Below are positions 53,743 to 62,955 of a stretch of DNA of 64,000 nucleotides, piece by piece. This DNA comes from Nematopogon swammerdamellus (lineage: Eukaryota; Arthropoda; Insecta; Lepidoptera; Adelidae). The stretch covers positions 20,049,891-20,113,890 of the forward strand of contig OX336349.1 of the NCBI GenBank assembly GCA_946902875.1, written 5' to 3'. The notes beneath the pieces were generated by a model. It did no database searches. It was given only the letters and a program-made list of their open reading frames with translations, and was not told the DNA's origin. How positions within the stretch are numbered: position 1 is the first letter of the stretch; each line of letters begins with the position of its first letter. Made by a program: the position numbers and the translations under genes.

Positions 53743-54700
53743 CCGTTGTCCTGGCGAAGAATTACCGGCCCGACCGACCATCCAAAAGCTTTGGGACATA
53801 CCAATCGCAAAATTATCACGCGACGTTCTCCTTCTGGATGGCCAGGAAAAAGTTCGTGCGCGTGTCTTGGCAGCCTCCCGCTGGGAATCCGGCGCGTGGC
53901 TGGAAGCGTACCCATCACCACAGTTGGGTACACTTCTAGACAATAATAGCTTGCGCGTCGCATTCGGTCTGAGGGTGGGTGCCAAGCTTTGCGAACCGCA
54001 CACTTGTGCGTGCGGCGGAGCTGTTGATGCGCTCGGGCATCACGGCCTTTCATGCTCCAGGAGTGCCGGCAGGCTGTCTCGCCACGCTGCCATCAACAAC
54101 ATCATCAGGCGCTCCCTTGCATCAGCCAACATCCCGAGTGCACTCGAACCACCTGGCCTATCTAGGTCGGATGGTAAGAGGCCGGACGGAGTCACTCTGT
54201 TGCCGTGGGTGTGCGGGAGGGCTTTCGTTTGGGATGCGACGTGTGCGGACACCTTCGCCCCCAGTCACATGGTGGGCTCGTCTCGGGTGGCTGGTTTTGC
54301 TGCAGCAAAGGCCCAATCGGTTAAACATGCCAAATACAACCAACTCAAGAACAACTACGAGTTTGTGGCCTTTGCTGTAGAGACACTTGGGGCATGGAGC
54401 CCGGACGCGATCAGTTTTTCCAAGAAATTGGGAAAACTACTCATTGACGCGTCTGGTGACCGCCGTGCTCGGGCGTATTTCAACCAGCGGATCAGCCTGG
54501 CGATCCAGAGGGGGAACGCCGCTTCCGTCATGGGGACCATGCCTATGGTCCCTATGGACGACTATTTTTATTTATAGTTAGATTTATTTTTATAGTTAAT
54601 TTAGTTATTTTTAGGTCTAGATTCTCAATAAAGATCCAGCTAGAGTATATTTTTCATATAATAAAATTAAATTATAGAACGAGAAAAAAAAATAAAAAAA
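53743..54700 (+). pseudogene. 5'-truncated retrotransposon of the 'RISLxIxRGN' family
   Basis: Exact AACACAAGACA copies (53732-53742 and 54701-54711) and a terminal A-rich tail mark a target-primed insertion. The open frame runs to 54577, about 278 element codons, and includes a Cys/His block 'CACGGAVDALGHHGLSCSRS', 'RPDGVTLLPWVCGRAFVWDA', 'FVAFAVETLGAWSPDAI', 'DASGDRRARAYFNQRISLAI' and the end 'YFYL'. I know such sequences as the C-terminal region of retroelement RT proteins in marine invertebrates and insects; no RT palm is left here. The apparent ATG at 53708 lies in flanking DNA. It sits about 200 bp upstream of the minus-strand Ly6 start codon, between the two divergent Ly6 genes. Confidence 0.82.
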
Positions 54701-54711
54701 AACACAAGACA

Positions 54712-55673
54712 ACACTCATGTCTCATCTTCATCTTATTCGTATAGCTAGAGCGAGAGAAACTGAAAGAAAACGGGCCCTAGACAGAACTGATGCAGGGCG
54801 CCCGAAGCGAAGCCTAAATAACGCAGCCAGATTACACACATCCCGCCAAGAGAGGATCAGGGCGGTTAGTTCGGTCTGCTGACCATGCACGTCACTGTTG
54901 CATTTTACGGACGCGACGCGAGTAAACGCAAACAAATAGCCCGCCCCGCCCGTGTACCGCTCGCGCCCCGACCCGCGCCATTCCGCCACAATTATTCCGC
55001 CTCGCGTTTCACAGTCGCGCGGTCTAAAGGCGCCCACACATTGTAGTACGCATTTATTTTGTTAGGAAATCCTAAAATGTTCATGTAAGCACATATTTAA
55101 AAAATTCTTTCATCAGTGCTTTATTTACAAGACGTAGAATAGTTCCCCCAATGTTTCGATTTTTCCATGTAATGATTCGAAAAAAATATGAAACAAAAAC
55201 ATTATTTCTCTGATTCCGGAGTTTCGGCTTAAATTGTCCTCTAAAGTCAAAATAGTTTTATGACAATCAAATCTAATATTGCATGAAAACCGGCATAAAG
55301 CCGCGTCACAAAAAACATGTACTAAAAACATTATGTCTATGGTTTTCATACAAATGTGGATGGATGGCCACGCCCCAATGTTTCGATGTTTCTGTGTAAA
55401 TGTTTCGAAAAAACATTCGCAGGAAACCATGCTTCATACTTTCTATTCTATCTCTCATTGTTATCCAAATTCAGGGATCCCAAAATATGGTATTTGAAGT
55501 TTGTGTACATATTCTTTGGTTTGGTTTGTACTTTGTTGCTGTTTGTTTGGTAGATATTCTTTGGTAGAGATAACCTCTTTGTCAAGAGCAAATTGTTTGT
55601 TAAAAACATACTATTTGTAAAGATAAAAGTTTTATAATTAGTTGTTAGATAACTAACATTAGTGATACCTACG
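54712..55673. promoter_or_regulatory. Putative shared 5' region of the divergent Ly6 genes
   Basis: After removal of the retrotransposon, the DNA between the two start codons holds a clearly GC/CpG-rich segment at about 54890-55045 ('cgcgacgcgagtaaacgc', 'cgcgccccgacccgcgcc') in an AT-rich setting. This could be a promoter or 5' UTR exon. I see no decisive TATA box, so this is inference from position and composition. Confidence 0.3.
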
Positions 55674-58084
55674 ATGTCGAACAGCACGTGCTTCGTACTG
55701 TGTTCTCTGGCGATTATTTTGTGCATACAACAAGGTGGGTAACGAACTTTCAAAACAGTCACGCCCTAAAATAATAGATTTTGCTTCTTGCAAGTCGTTT
55801 TGTTTTCTCTCTTTGATAACTTACTCATTCATTGTCCTCTTTTACTCACGTTTCTATCTATCTACTTGACGTGATTACTTGCAAGAGTAAGACAGGTAAG
55901 AAGGGTAAGACGGCCGATTCTCTCCAACCTCCTCTCCAACCAACTCGAATAATTATTTAGTCGTGCGTACGCTCTGTATAATCGGCACTTACTGCTCTGA
56001 AGCCCAGCAAATGCCGAGTTCATCACCTGGGGTGCAGTGGGCGGCTCTGGCCAATGAATTTTAGTGAGGCACCACCTACATAATAGCATTTTATTAATGT
56101 TGTATTGCAGTTTTCATTTCGAGGACAGGACATGCCCAAAGTTTAGCAATAAATAAACATCCATGTTGATTTTTTTTTTCTTTACCTTCAAGATAATTAA
56201 GTGAGGCGGCGTGAAGCGGCGCCTCACTTGCTTCACCTGGGGAACCGCCACTGCTGTGGTGGCTTTATACTGGGGAGCTGAGCGGGGGGGGGGGGGGGGG
56301 GGGGGGGGGTCTGTTTTCTGGCAAAAAATTATAAAATTCGTCTTTTAACGTAGCCTAGTCCTACACATAAAGCTTACCAGCAATTTGCGACCGGTTCCCC
56401 AGTGTAAAACTACACCCATCTGCTTGTTTGTTTGCTGCCCAGCCTCTTGGGAAGGTGGGTGGGCCATTCTCCGCACTGAGACCTCTAGACGGTCCGTTGT
56501 AGGTTGGCGCTCGGGTGGTGCCACTCCAGCCACCCGAGCTCTTTCATGAAGTGGAGGACTCTTCTCGGTCGATTCCACACTCCACATCTGCTTTACAAAT
56601 GCAAGCTGTTACAGCGTACGGCATCAAATGTTGGAACTGCCGCTCCAACAACGACCCAAAGTGCGCGGACCCATTCGACAACACAACCGTGCCCATTACC
56701 GACTGCAGCCAGGAGCACGGCCTGGCCCATCTGCCGGGCGTGAGACCCACCATGTGCCGCAAGATACGACAGAAAGGTATAACCACTTTCTATACAAGTC
56801 ATACGAAAGAAAAAAACAAAGTATGAGTCCCTAAAAACCCTCTTTAAGTTTCCAGGTTCTGCGGTGGAAACCCTTGGTGCGTGGTCACCGGACGCAGTGG
56901 CTTTTGCCAAAGCCATCGGCAAATTACTAGTGGATAAGTCCGGTGACGTGCGTGCCAAGGCTTTCTTCATGCGCCGCATCAGCCTGGAAATTCCAAGAGG
57001 GAACGCTATAAGCGTCCGAGGGACTGTGATGGCTGCCTCGGCTGAACTGGAAGAAATGTTTTATTTATAAGTTCGTGTTTACTGTTATTTTCGTAGATAG
57101 GTAAGTTTTGTTTTAGATTAGTTTTAGTTTATAATTTTCTCTATAGTTAAGTTCTTTCTGTTATTTAATTGGTATGTTTTCTTTCCGTTATTTTGAATAA
57201 ATATCAATGAGATTTTTAAAAAAAAGTCAATGGTTATACCCAAAAAAAATAATCTTATTTTAGTTTTTATTTATAAAGTTTTCGTCAGGCTCGGTAGCTC
57301 GGCTTTGCTATGCATTATCGTTTGATCATCGCGGCAAACTAGTCGCGGTCAAACTATGAATAGGTGACCATCAGACCGTTGTTCAGATTCCACAAAGAAC
57401 TTACTTAGATTATGTAGATCTTACTAGGTGGTTGGATTTGTAACACCGTAAGGAATGAAGGAAGCGCCCTACAGTTTTACGGGGAATCGGAACAACAGCA
57501 AATTGGTCAATGGTCTGACGGTAACCTCCGTCGTCGCTTACCTTCTACGATCGAAGAGCGAAAGCCCACTGAGCTACTGAAAAATAAAATATTTTTTACA
57601 TTTTCTCTTAGAACATAAAATAGGTAGTACAAAATCATACAGAAATAGTGTCAATGAATCAACTTTAACACTTGGCATTTCCCGCACGGCATCGTCACAC
57701 GTCAAGCGCACTAGCGCGGTCGTTGAGCGACTGAGGGCTCATGAAGGCATTCTGTAAATTTTTGCCTTCCTTTAATGGCTTCACTTTTAAAGCGGATATT
57801 GTGGATCTACCTACTATATTTTTATTTAAGCATTTTCCGAAATGATCTTATTTCAAATTGCAGTGCACGGCGAATGGCGTTACTTCCGCGACTGCGCGTA
57901 CCTCGGCGAGGTCGGCGTCCTGGGCGACGAGCGTTTCTGCCTCATGCGCACGGGCACGTACAACATCTTCATCGAGTACTGCACGTGCAACAGCAAGGAC
58001 GGATGCAACACCTCCTCACTTCTCTCCCCAGCTCCTTGGCTAGCTCTCGTTGCCATGTTCACACTTTTTAAGTGGGTTTACTAA
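55674..58084 (+). CDS. Ly6/uPAR-domain (quiver/sleepless-like) GPI-anchored protein, three exons
   Basis: Exons 55674-55734, 56615-56776 and 57864-58084 join through GT...AG introns ('CAAG|GTGGGT', 'TTACAG|CG', 'AAAG|GTATAA', 'TTGCAG|TG'), both phase 1, to a 147-aa protein ending in TAA. Residues 1-20 are a signal peptide (MSNSTCFVLCSLAIILCIQQ). The mature domain has exactly ten cysteines (26, 29, 37, 51, 68, 85, 100, 114, 116, 122), the canonical Ly6/three-finger set, from 'YGIKCWNCRSNNDPKC' to 'IEYCTCNSKDGCN'. There is an N-glycosylation sequon at Asn43, and residues 125-147 form a GPI-type hydrophobic tail. Its role is presumably as an extracellular membrane-anchored modulator; the exact function is unknown. 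Intron 2 holds a retroelement 3' end and a diverged SINE; a MITE begins 10 bp after the stop. It forms a divergent pair with the gene at 50096-53536 and shares its exon layout. Confidence 0.9.
56284..56309 (+). repeat. Poly-G run of 26 nt
   Basis: An uninterrupted G tract within intron 1 of the plus-strand Ly6 gene, on the sense strand. It could form G-quadruplex structure in RNA or DNA, and is also a spot prone to assembly error. Confidence 0.9.
56853..57215 (+). pseudogene. Retroelement 'RISLxIxRGN' family, 3' end in Ly6 intron 2
   Basis: 'VETLGAWSPDAVAFAKAIGK', 'LLVDKSGDVRAKAFFMRRIS' and 'LEIPRGNAISVRGT' end in 'EEMFYL' at 57070. A 3' UTR follows to 'gaataaatatcaatgag' with an A-rich tail. 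This is a 5'-truncated copy in the same orientation as the host gene. Confidence 0.75.
57285..57560 (+). mobile_element. Diverged relative of SINE-A
   Basis: 'gtcaggctcggtagctcgg' and 'gaccgttgttcagattccac' match the SINE-A head and its junction, and 'cttactaggtggttgg' the central domain. The rest is hard to align and includes a reversed-looking head near 57530-57580. Probably an old or rearranged copy in Ly6 intron 2. Confidence 0.45.
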
Positions 58085-58093
58085 TGCGTTCGT

Positions 58094-58343
58094 CAGTATA
58101 GAGCGTTTCAACTAAAAGTTCCCTTCGCCGTTATGTTGGCTCCACTGTCAGTGCTTAAATTCCTGTTGCCAGATTGTGAAGATTATATTACCTAATAATG
58201 TAATCGGTATTTACCGTATAATAAATAAGATAAATACCGATAATTACGGGTAAATCTGTATACATAGAAACCCTCAACGCTGTTATAGACAGTGGAGCCA
58301 ACATAACGGCGAAGGGAACTTTTAGTTGAAACGCTCTCTACTG
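58094..58343. mobile_element. MITE with 56-bp inverted repeats just after Ly6 stop codon
   Basis: Arms 58094-58149 and 58288-58343 are almost perfect inverted copies (outer end CAGTAKAGAGCGTTTCAAC). They enclose about 138 bp, itself with a small inverted pair ('ggtatttaccgta' with 'gataaataccgata'). No unambiguous target duplication. Starting 10 bp beyond the TAA, it must lie in or replace the 3' UTR of the plus-strand Ly6 gene. Confidence 0.85.
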
Positions 58344-58424
58344 TGCTTACAGATTGTGTCAAACTTTAACATGAGCTTAGCACTGCTGAACTAAATACTA
58401 GAAGCGCCAAAATTTGAATCCACA

Positions 58425-58650
58425 TTTTTTTTATGGAAACTGACACTGGTGACGTCAGCCCATAACACCGGGTGAACTTGGTGCCACGTCAGTGCTTCCC
58501 TTCGGTCGTGCCGGCTACACTGAACTGGACGGAAAACACAAACTATTTACATAGCCGTTTCGAGCGACCTTTCATTCAGTGCGGTGGTACCAACCCGGGG
58601 GGGTTAAACCCTACCACATAGTAATATAAGAAGGGAGTCATATCCCTTAT
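58425..58650 (-). mobile_element. SINE-A body, alternative-head type, minus strand
   Basis: Reversed tail 'atggaaactgacactgg' (with a deletion of about 30 bp relative to other tails), body 'cagcccataacaccgggtg', and far end 'aatataagaagggagtcat', the signature of the alternative-head copies. Confidence 0.72.
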
Positions 58651-58909
58651 ATCCCATATGATATTATGCGTGCCTTCACGTGAAAATTTTCATCTTTCTT
58701 ACTCTAAAACAAGAAGAAATAATTCATGTGAACGATGTGATAAGTCACTCAAAGTCATGGTACTGGTGGCTTGTGTACATGTAAGTTTTGATGCAATCTG
58801 TACACCGAATTTGTGTAATAATAAGATTGAAAGACAAAATAAGATTAGGTTAGAGTTTATTTTTTACAGAAACCTTATTTTTTATGTTTCACCTGTCGAT
58901 AAGTAATTA

Positions 58910-59270
58910 AGTGTCCATGGACATTCGGTGGTGAACTGGGGATTCAAATGCCATATTGGCTTTAAAAGTGCCTTTTACGCGGAGACAGTGAGGACAAATA
59001 CATGGAAATGCATGCCGTGAGGACAAATACATGGAAATGCATGCCACATTTTTCCGGTTCCATAACATTTTTCCGGTTCCATAAGTGACGGAATGCCAGG
59101 GTTGTGTTGTGTAACAGCTCCTCCGAGACTCCCCTAAAAAGAGCCTGGAATAGAATTGTGCACAATTTCTGAGAAAAAAGATACTGTACACCACAAATAC
59201 TGGTGAAATGACAATGCGGTTGTGGCATGTTGTGGTTTGTTATGGGAAGAACGTTTTGACAGAGTGTAAG
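58910..59270 (-). pseudogene. Degenerate CR1-like 3' end
   Basis: Plus-strand 'gtccatggacattcggtgg' matches the 3' UTR of the family at 2325-2350. On the minus strand 'LFRGVSEELLHNTTLAF' echoes 'FHGECSEELFNAIPPSPF'. A 36-bp direct duplication ('gaggacaaatacatggaaat') and a 21-bp one ('cacatttttccggttcc' type) lie at 58991-59085. Confidence 0.55.
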
Positions 59271-59555
59271 TAATATGCAGCTAAACAAAGGGTTTTTTTT
59301 TATTTAATTATTACGTAAAGAGTTAGTGGTCATGTCTCCATGGTACACAGAGGAGTTGGTCTAAGCAAGTTGGCTACGTCACCACTAACTGGGGGCACAC
59401 ATTATCAAAGTGGGAGCTGCGTTGCATCAGTCGCGTCAATGGAGCGGCCGTGACCCAGCAAACGAAGTTAAATGGTGCGCGATTGGTGGACTGCGAAGTC
59501 GTACCTCCCCCCGCATCCCCCGAACTGACGATACAGCCTCGATAGACAGCCTTTT

Positions 59556-59918
59556 GTCAGCCTCGATAGCTCAGTGGTGCAGACAGTCAACTGTCGCTAT
59601 TGAATGTTAAGCAACGCTGGGTGCGGTCAGTACTTGGATGGGTGACCGCTGACCGTTGGAGGCTGACCGAGGTTCGGATTCCTCGTAAAACTGTAGGTCC
59701 CTTCCCTCCTAATCTTACTTGGTGGTACCACCGCACTGAATGTAACGTCGGTCTAAACGGCTATGTAAATAGTTTGTGTTTTCCGACCAGTTCAGTGTAG
59801 CCGGCACGATCAAAGGGGGAAGCACTGACATGGCACCTAGTTCACCCGGTGTTATGGGCTGACATCACGGAGGTTGTAGGTGATGTAGCCAACCGTGTCA
59901 GTTTCCATAAAAAAAAAA
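59556..59918 (+). mobile_element. SINE-A, full length
   Basis: Head 'gtcagcctcgatagctcag'; 5S-like block 'gttaagcaacgctgggtgcg', 'gtcagtacttggatggg' and 'tgaccgc'; central domain; tail and A-run. Probably the clearest 5S resemblance in the window. Part of the body ('gtagggtttaacccgcccgg' in other copies) is deleted. Confidence 0.88.
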
Positions 59919-59937
59919 CATGTTTTACTAGAATTTA

Positions 59938-60730
59938 AGCCTAGTTCACATTAGTAGAGCTAGCGGTACAGTGGACTACCTAGTTTTTGCCCTAACTCTG
60001 TTTTCGGTAGAATAGCCGTCCACACGCAAAAGTAGGGTGGTAGAGTAGAGTAGGCAGTGTATATCATATTTTGAATTTTTTGTTTTAACTCAGCTACAGC
60101 GAAATGTTCCTTGCACATTCGGCGAACTATTTCTTCATATGCCGAATCCCTCATAAGTTTATTTTTATAATGCAAACTAGTAATGTTCCATGTGGACTCG
60201 TATTCACTATATAGTTCCACTAGTTTCATTGTATTAGTTCTGTCCACTTCATCTACGCTTCCAATGACAATAATAAACAATAAATTAATAAGGCAGGTAG
60301 GTTCCTGAACCAAATTGCCGGCGCACTGTGGCGAGCTGTGATGTCGGCTGGGCACGGCGAGCTACTATTTAGTCAAAGATTTGAATCTTCTTCAGCCAGT
60401 TCTCTCAAAAGGAGTGCAGGCAGAAGCTCCGTGCGTTTCTCTTCTTTTGATCCAACCTCGAGTCCATATTCGTTACCTTTTGTTCTGTTCTTCTTCGAGA
60501 GCTAAAGTAATTTTCCCCAGCAAAACATCACAAACATTTATTAAAGAGTTTCTAACTGCAGAACGACGGCGGTGGATGCTCATTGTAGTGCTTTTAAATC
60601 TTACACTGCCTACTTTACTCTACCATCCTACTTTGCGTGTGGATGGCTACTCTACCGAAAACAGTAGAGTAGTAGGGCAAAATAGTAGGTAGTCCACTCT
60701 ACCGCTAACTCTACTAATGTGAACTAGGCT
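59938..60730 (-). mobile_element. PIF/Harbinger-like element with remnants of both ORFs
   Basis: Long inverted ends (59938-60062 and 60602-60730, outer end AGCCTAGTTCACATTAGTAG). Flanking triplets are TTA and TCA, consistent with a mutated 3-bp TWA target. On the minus strand, frames near 60480-60370 give 'RIWTRGWIKRREKRTELLPA', 'LLLRELAEEDSNL', as in the N-terminus of HARBI1-type transposases. Frame 59960-60355 gives 'MKLVELYSEYESTWNITSLH', 'YKNKLMRDSAYEEIVRRMC', a MADF (Myb/SANT-like) domain. PIF/Harbinger elements normally encode a DDE transposase plus such a DNA-binding protein. The catalytic core is missing, so this is an internally deleted, non-autonomous copy. Confidence 0.75.
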
Positions 60731-61229
60731 TCAGAGATAACAACTACTCCTCTGTACTTATCTTCTCCGTGGATATTTAAATCTCATGATTGAATCTCAG
60801 CACATATTTTTAATATTATGACTTCAAATATTTATTTTGATTTTTATGCATTTACAAGTCATGATTATTATATTGTTTAATTTAGTATACCAAATAGGGA
60901 CTTTTGTGTCATTATAATGGTAAACTTTAGTTGGATTTTTTTAGTTTTGTAACATATAAATTTGTTCAAAAATCAATAAATTTTGCAATAATATTATGTT
61001 TTTTTAAAGTATACAATTTTATTATTGTTTGCGTGTAAAATTTTCATAAAAATTTTGTGCATGATTTTTGTGCACTATGTATGTCATGAACAAGGTAGAA
61101 TAAGATAATTCCATCCATAAATATTGTAAGTAAACTTAAGTGAAAATATTGTAACCTATTCCGTCCTGGACTGTACATAATATACATTTTGTATATTTTT
61201 TTAATAATTTTTATTTTATCCATAATATA
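60731..61229. other. AT-rich DNA, no gene
   Basis: Strongly AT-rich with no feature beyond short homopolymers. Confidence 0.5.
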
Positions 61230-61345
61230 ACTTTTTTTTTATTGAAAGCTCGATATGTGGCGCCAAGCCGCCCATAAGGTGTCTAATGACGCCCACGGAC
61301 CTGCGGTCGTATGCGGGTGTTGCGAATGCCATGTCACCATGACGC
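61230..61345 (-). mobile_element. CR1-like 3' UTR fragment, minus strand
   Basis: Poly-T at 61230-61241, then 'gctcgatatgtggcgcc', 'aaggtgtctaatgacgccc' and 'gttgcgaatgccatg' match 2275-2365. Only the 3' UTR is present. Confidence 0.7.
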
Positions 61346-61824
61346 ATGATCTGCATTCTGATTTACATGTTAACATTCTATAATGAAAAGATAAGATACA
61401 GGCAAATATACAATTTATTTTAAACACTTCTGCAATTCGTACTTGATATGAAATAAAGATTTTTTAACATTTTTATACATGTAAGTTTTCTTTGTACACC
61501 GCAATCACTCATCCCTTGTATTAAATAAAATGACCACACTACCCGGGGATCATTATTCAACCATGAAACCTGTCATGGTTGTCTACATCACTACACCCGT
61601 CTTGTAAGACCGTCAAATTTAAACCCGCAAATTTTGGGTAACACATCCACTGCTCTAAACACTGAGCTACGCAGATATCGGACTAGGCCTTCGATATTCA
61701 ACTTCACAATAACTAATGCGCTACGATGGTCAGTGTGTTAGCTAAGTCTGTTAAATGTAACTGTATTAAAATGACAGCTGTCAATGTGGTGCTCATTTCA
61801 TAATATTGACAAAATTAAAATTAT

Positions 61825-62335
61825 TGTCTATTTACTGATACATACAAAATCGAAATCACTGTGTCTATTTATTGATTGATCATACATACAAAATCGAAAT
61901 CATTGTGTCTATTTATTGACTGATACATACAAATTGTAAATTATTGTGTCTATTGATTGATACATAAAAAGCCAAAATCATTGTGTCTATATTGACTTGA
62001 TACATATAAAATCAAAATCATTGTGTCTATATTGACTGATACATATAAAATCAAAATCATTGTGTCTATTTATTAACTGATGCATATAACATCAAAATCA
62101 TTGTGTCTATTTATTGAATGAGACATACAAAATCGAAATGATTGTGTCTGTTCATTGATTGATAAAATACAAAATGTAAATCATTGTGTCTATTGACTGA
62201 TACATACAAAACCAAAATCATTGTGTTTATATTGACTTGATACATATAAAATCAAAATCATTGTGTCTATTTATTAACTGATGCATACAACATCAAAATC
62301 ATTGTGTCTATTTATTGAATGAGACATACAAAAAA
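61825..62335 (+). repeat. Minisatellite, about 13 units of 37-43 bp
   Basis: Units of the form 'ttgtgtctatttattgactg' plus 'atacatacaaaatc(g)aaatca' vary in length and sequence. A four-unit group ('atattgacttgatacatat', 'ttattaactgatgcata', 'ttattgaatgagacata') recurs, hinting at second-order duplication. Confidence 0.88.
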
Positions 62336-62379
62336 TGATGTGAGTGTACATACAAACGAGCTCCCCCTCGATCTATCCT

Positions 62380-62955
62380 CGACATTTGACACCGAGGCAC
62401 CATATTCAACAGAAGAGAAACAAACTTAACCTCAGAACCCGTGGTTTCGACTGGCTTCTGAACTCAAACTCCAGGCTAAGCCTTGAAAATAAACTCCTAC
62501 TATAAACCTGTTCTGAAACCGGTATGGACTTACGGAATAGAATTGTGGGGTACCGCCAGTAACTCCAATATAGAAATACTACAAAGGTGCCAGAATGTCA
62601 TACTCAGAGAAAAATTTGCCACGCGCCTTGGTTCACAAAAACAGAGGAAATTCACAAATACTTAGAAGTCCCCACTGTAATGGAAGAAATAAATGAGCGT
62701 AGCGCTCGATACCACTTCAGGTTGGAAAACCATCTAAACCTGCTAGCAGTGCAGCTCATACATAACAGAAATAATGTAACTAGACTGAGGAGGCACGATG
62801 TCCTGGAATTAAATAAACGGGACTAGTAACACCGAAGGTGGCTGATCACTAGATCACAACATCTACAAGTCAAAATGACGCTGAAAAAACCTGCTTATGG
62901 TCGAAAGACCGATCGCAAGTAGCTGTAAAATAATAAAAAAATAAAATAATAATAA
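62380..62955 (+). pseudogene. Jockey-like non-LTR RT C-terminal fragment
   Basis: Translation in shifting frames: 'LRTRGFDWLLNSNSRLSLEN', 'YKPVLKPVWTYGIELWGTAS', 'NSNIEILQRCQN', then 'APWFTKTEEIHKYLEVPTVM' and 'EEINERSARYHFRLENHLNL', 'NVTRLRRHDVLELNKRD'. This is the C-terminal signature of Jockey-clade ORF2 (for example 'Y(G/A)I.LWGTAS.SN'). At least two frameshifts. The 3' UTR ends in an AATAA-rich tail at 62925-62955. Confidence 0.8.

Noticed and set aside
56345..56587. 80-codon minus-strand frame in Ly6 intron 1
   Set aside because: Lies in an intron, opposite the gene, with no domain; the plus-strand exons explain the locus.
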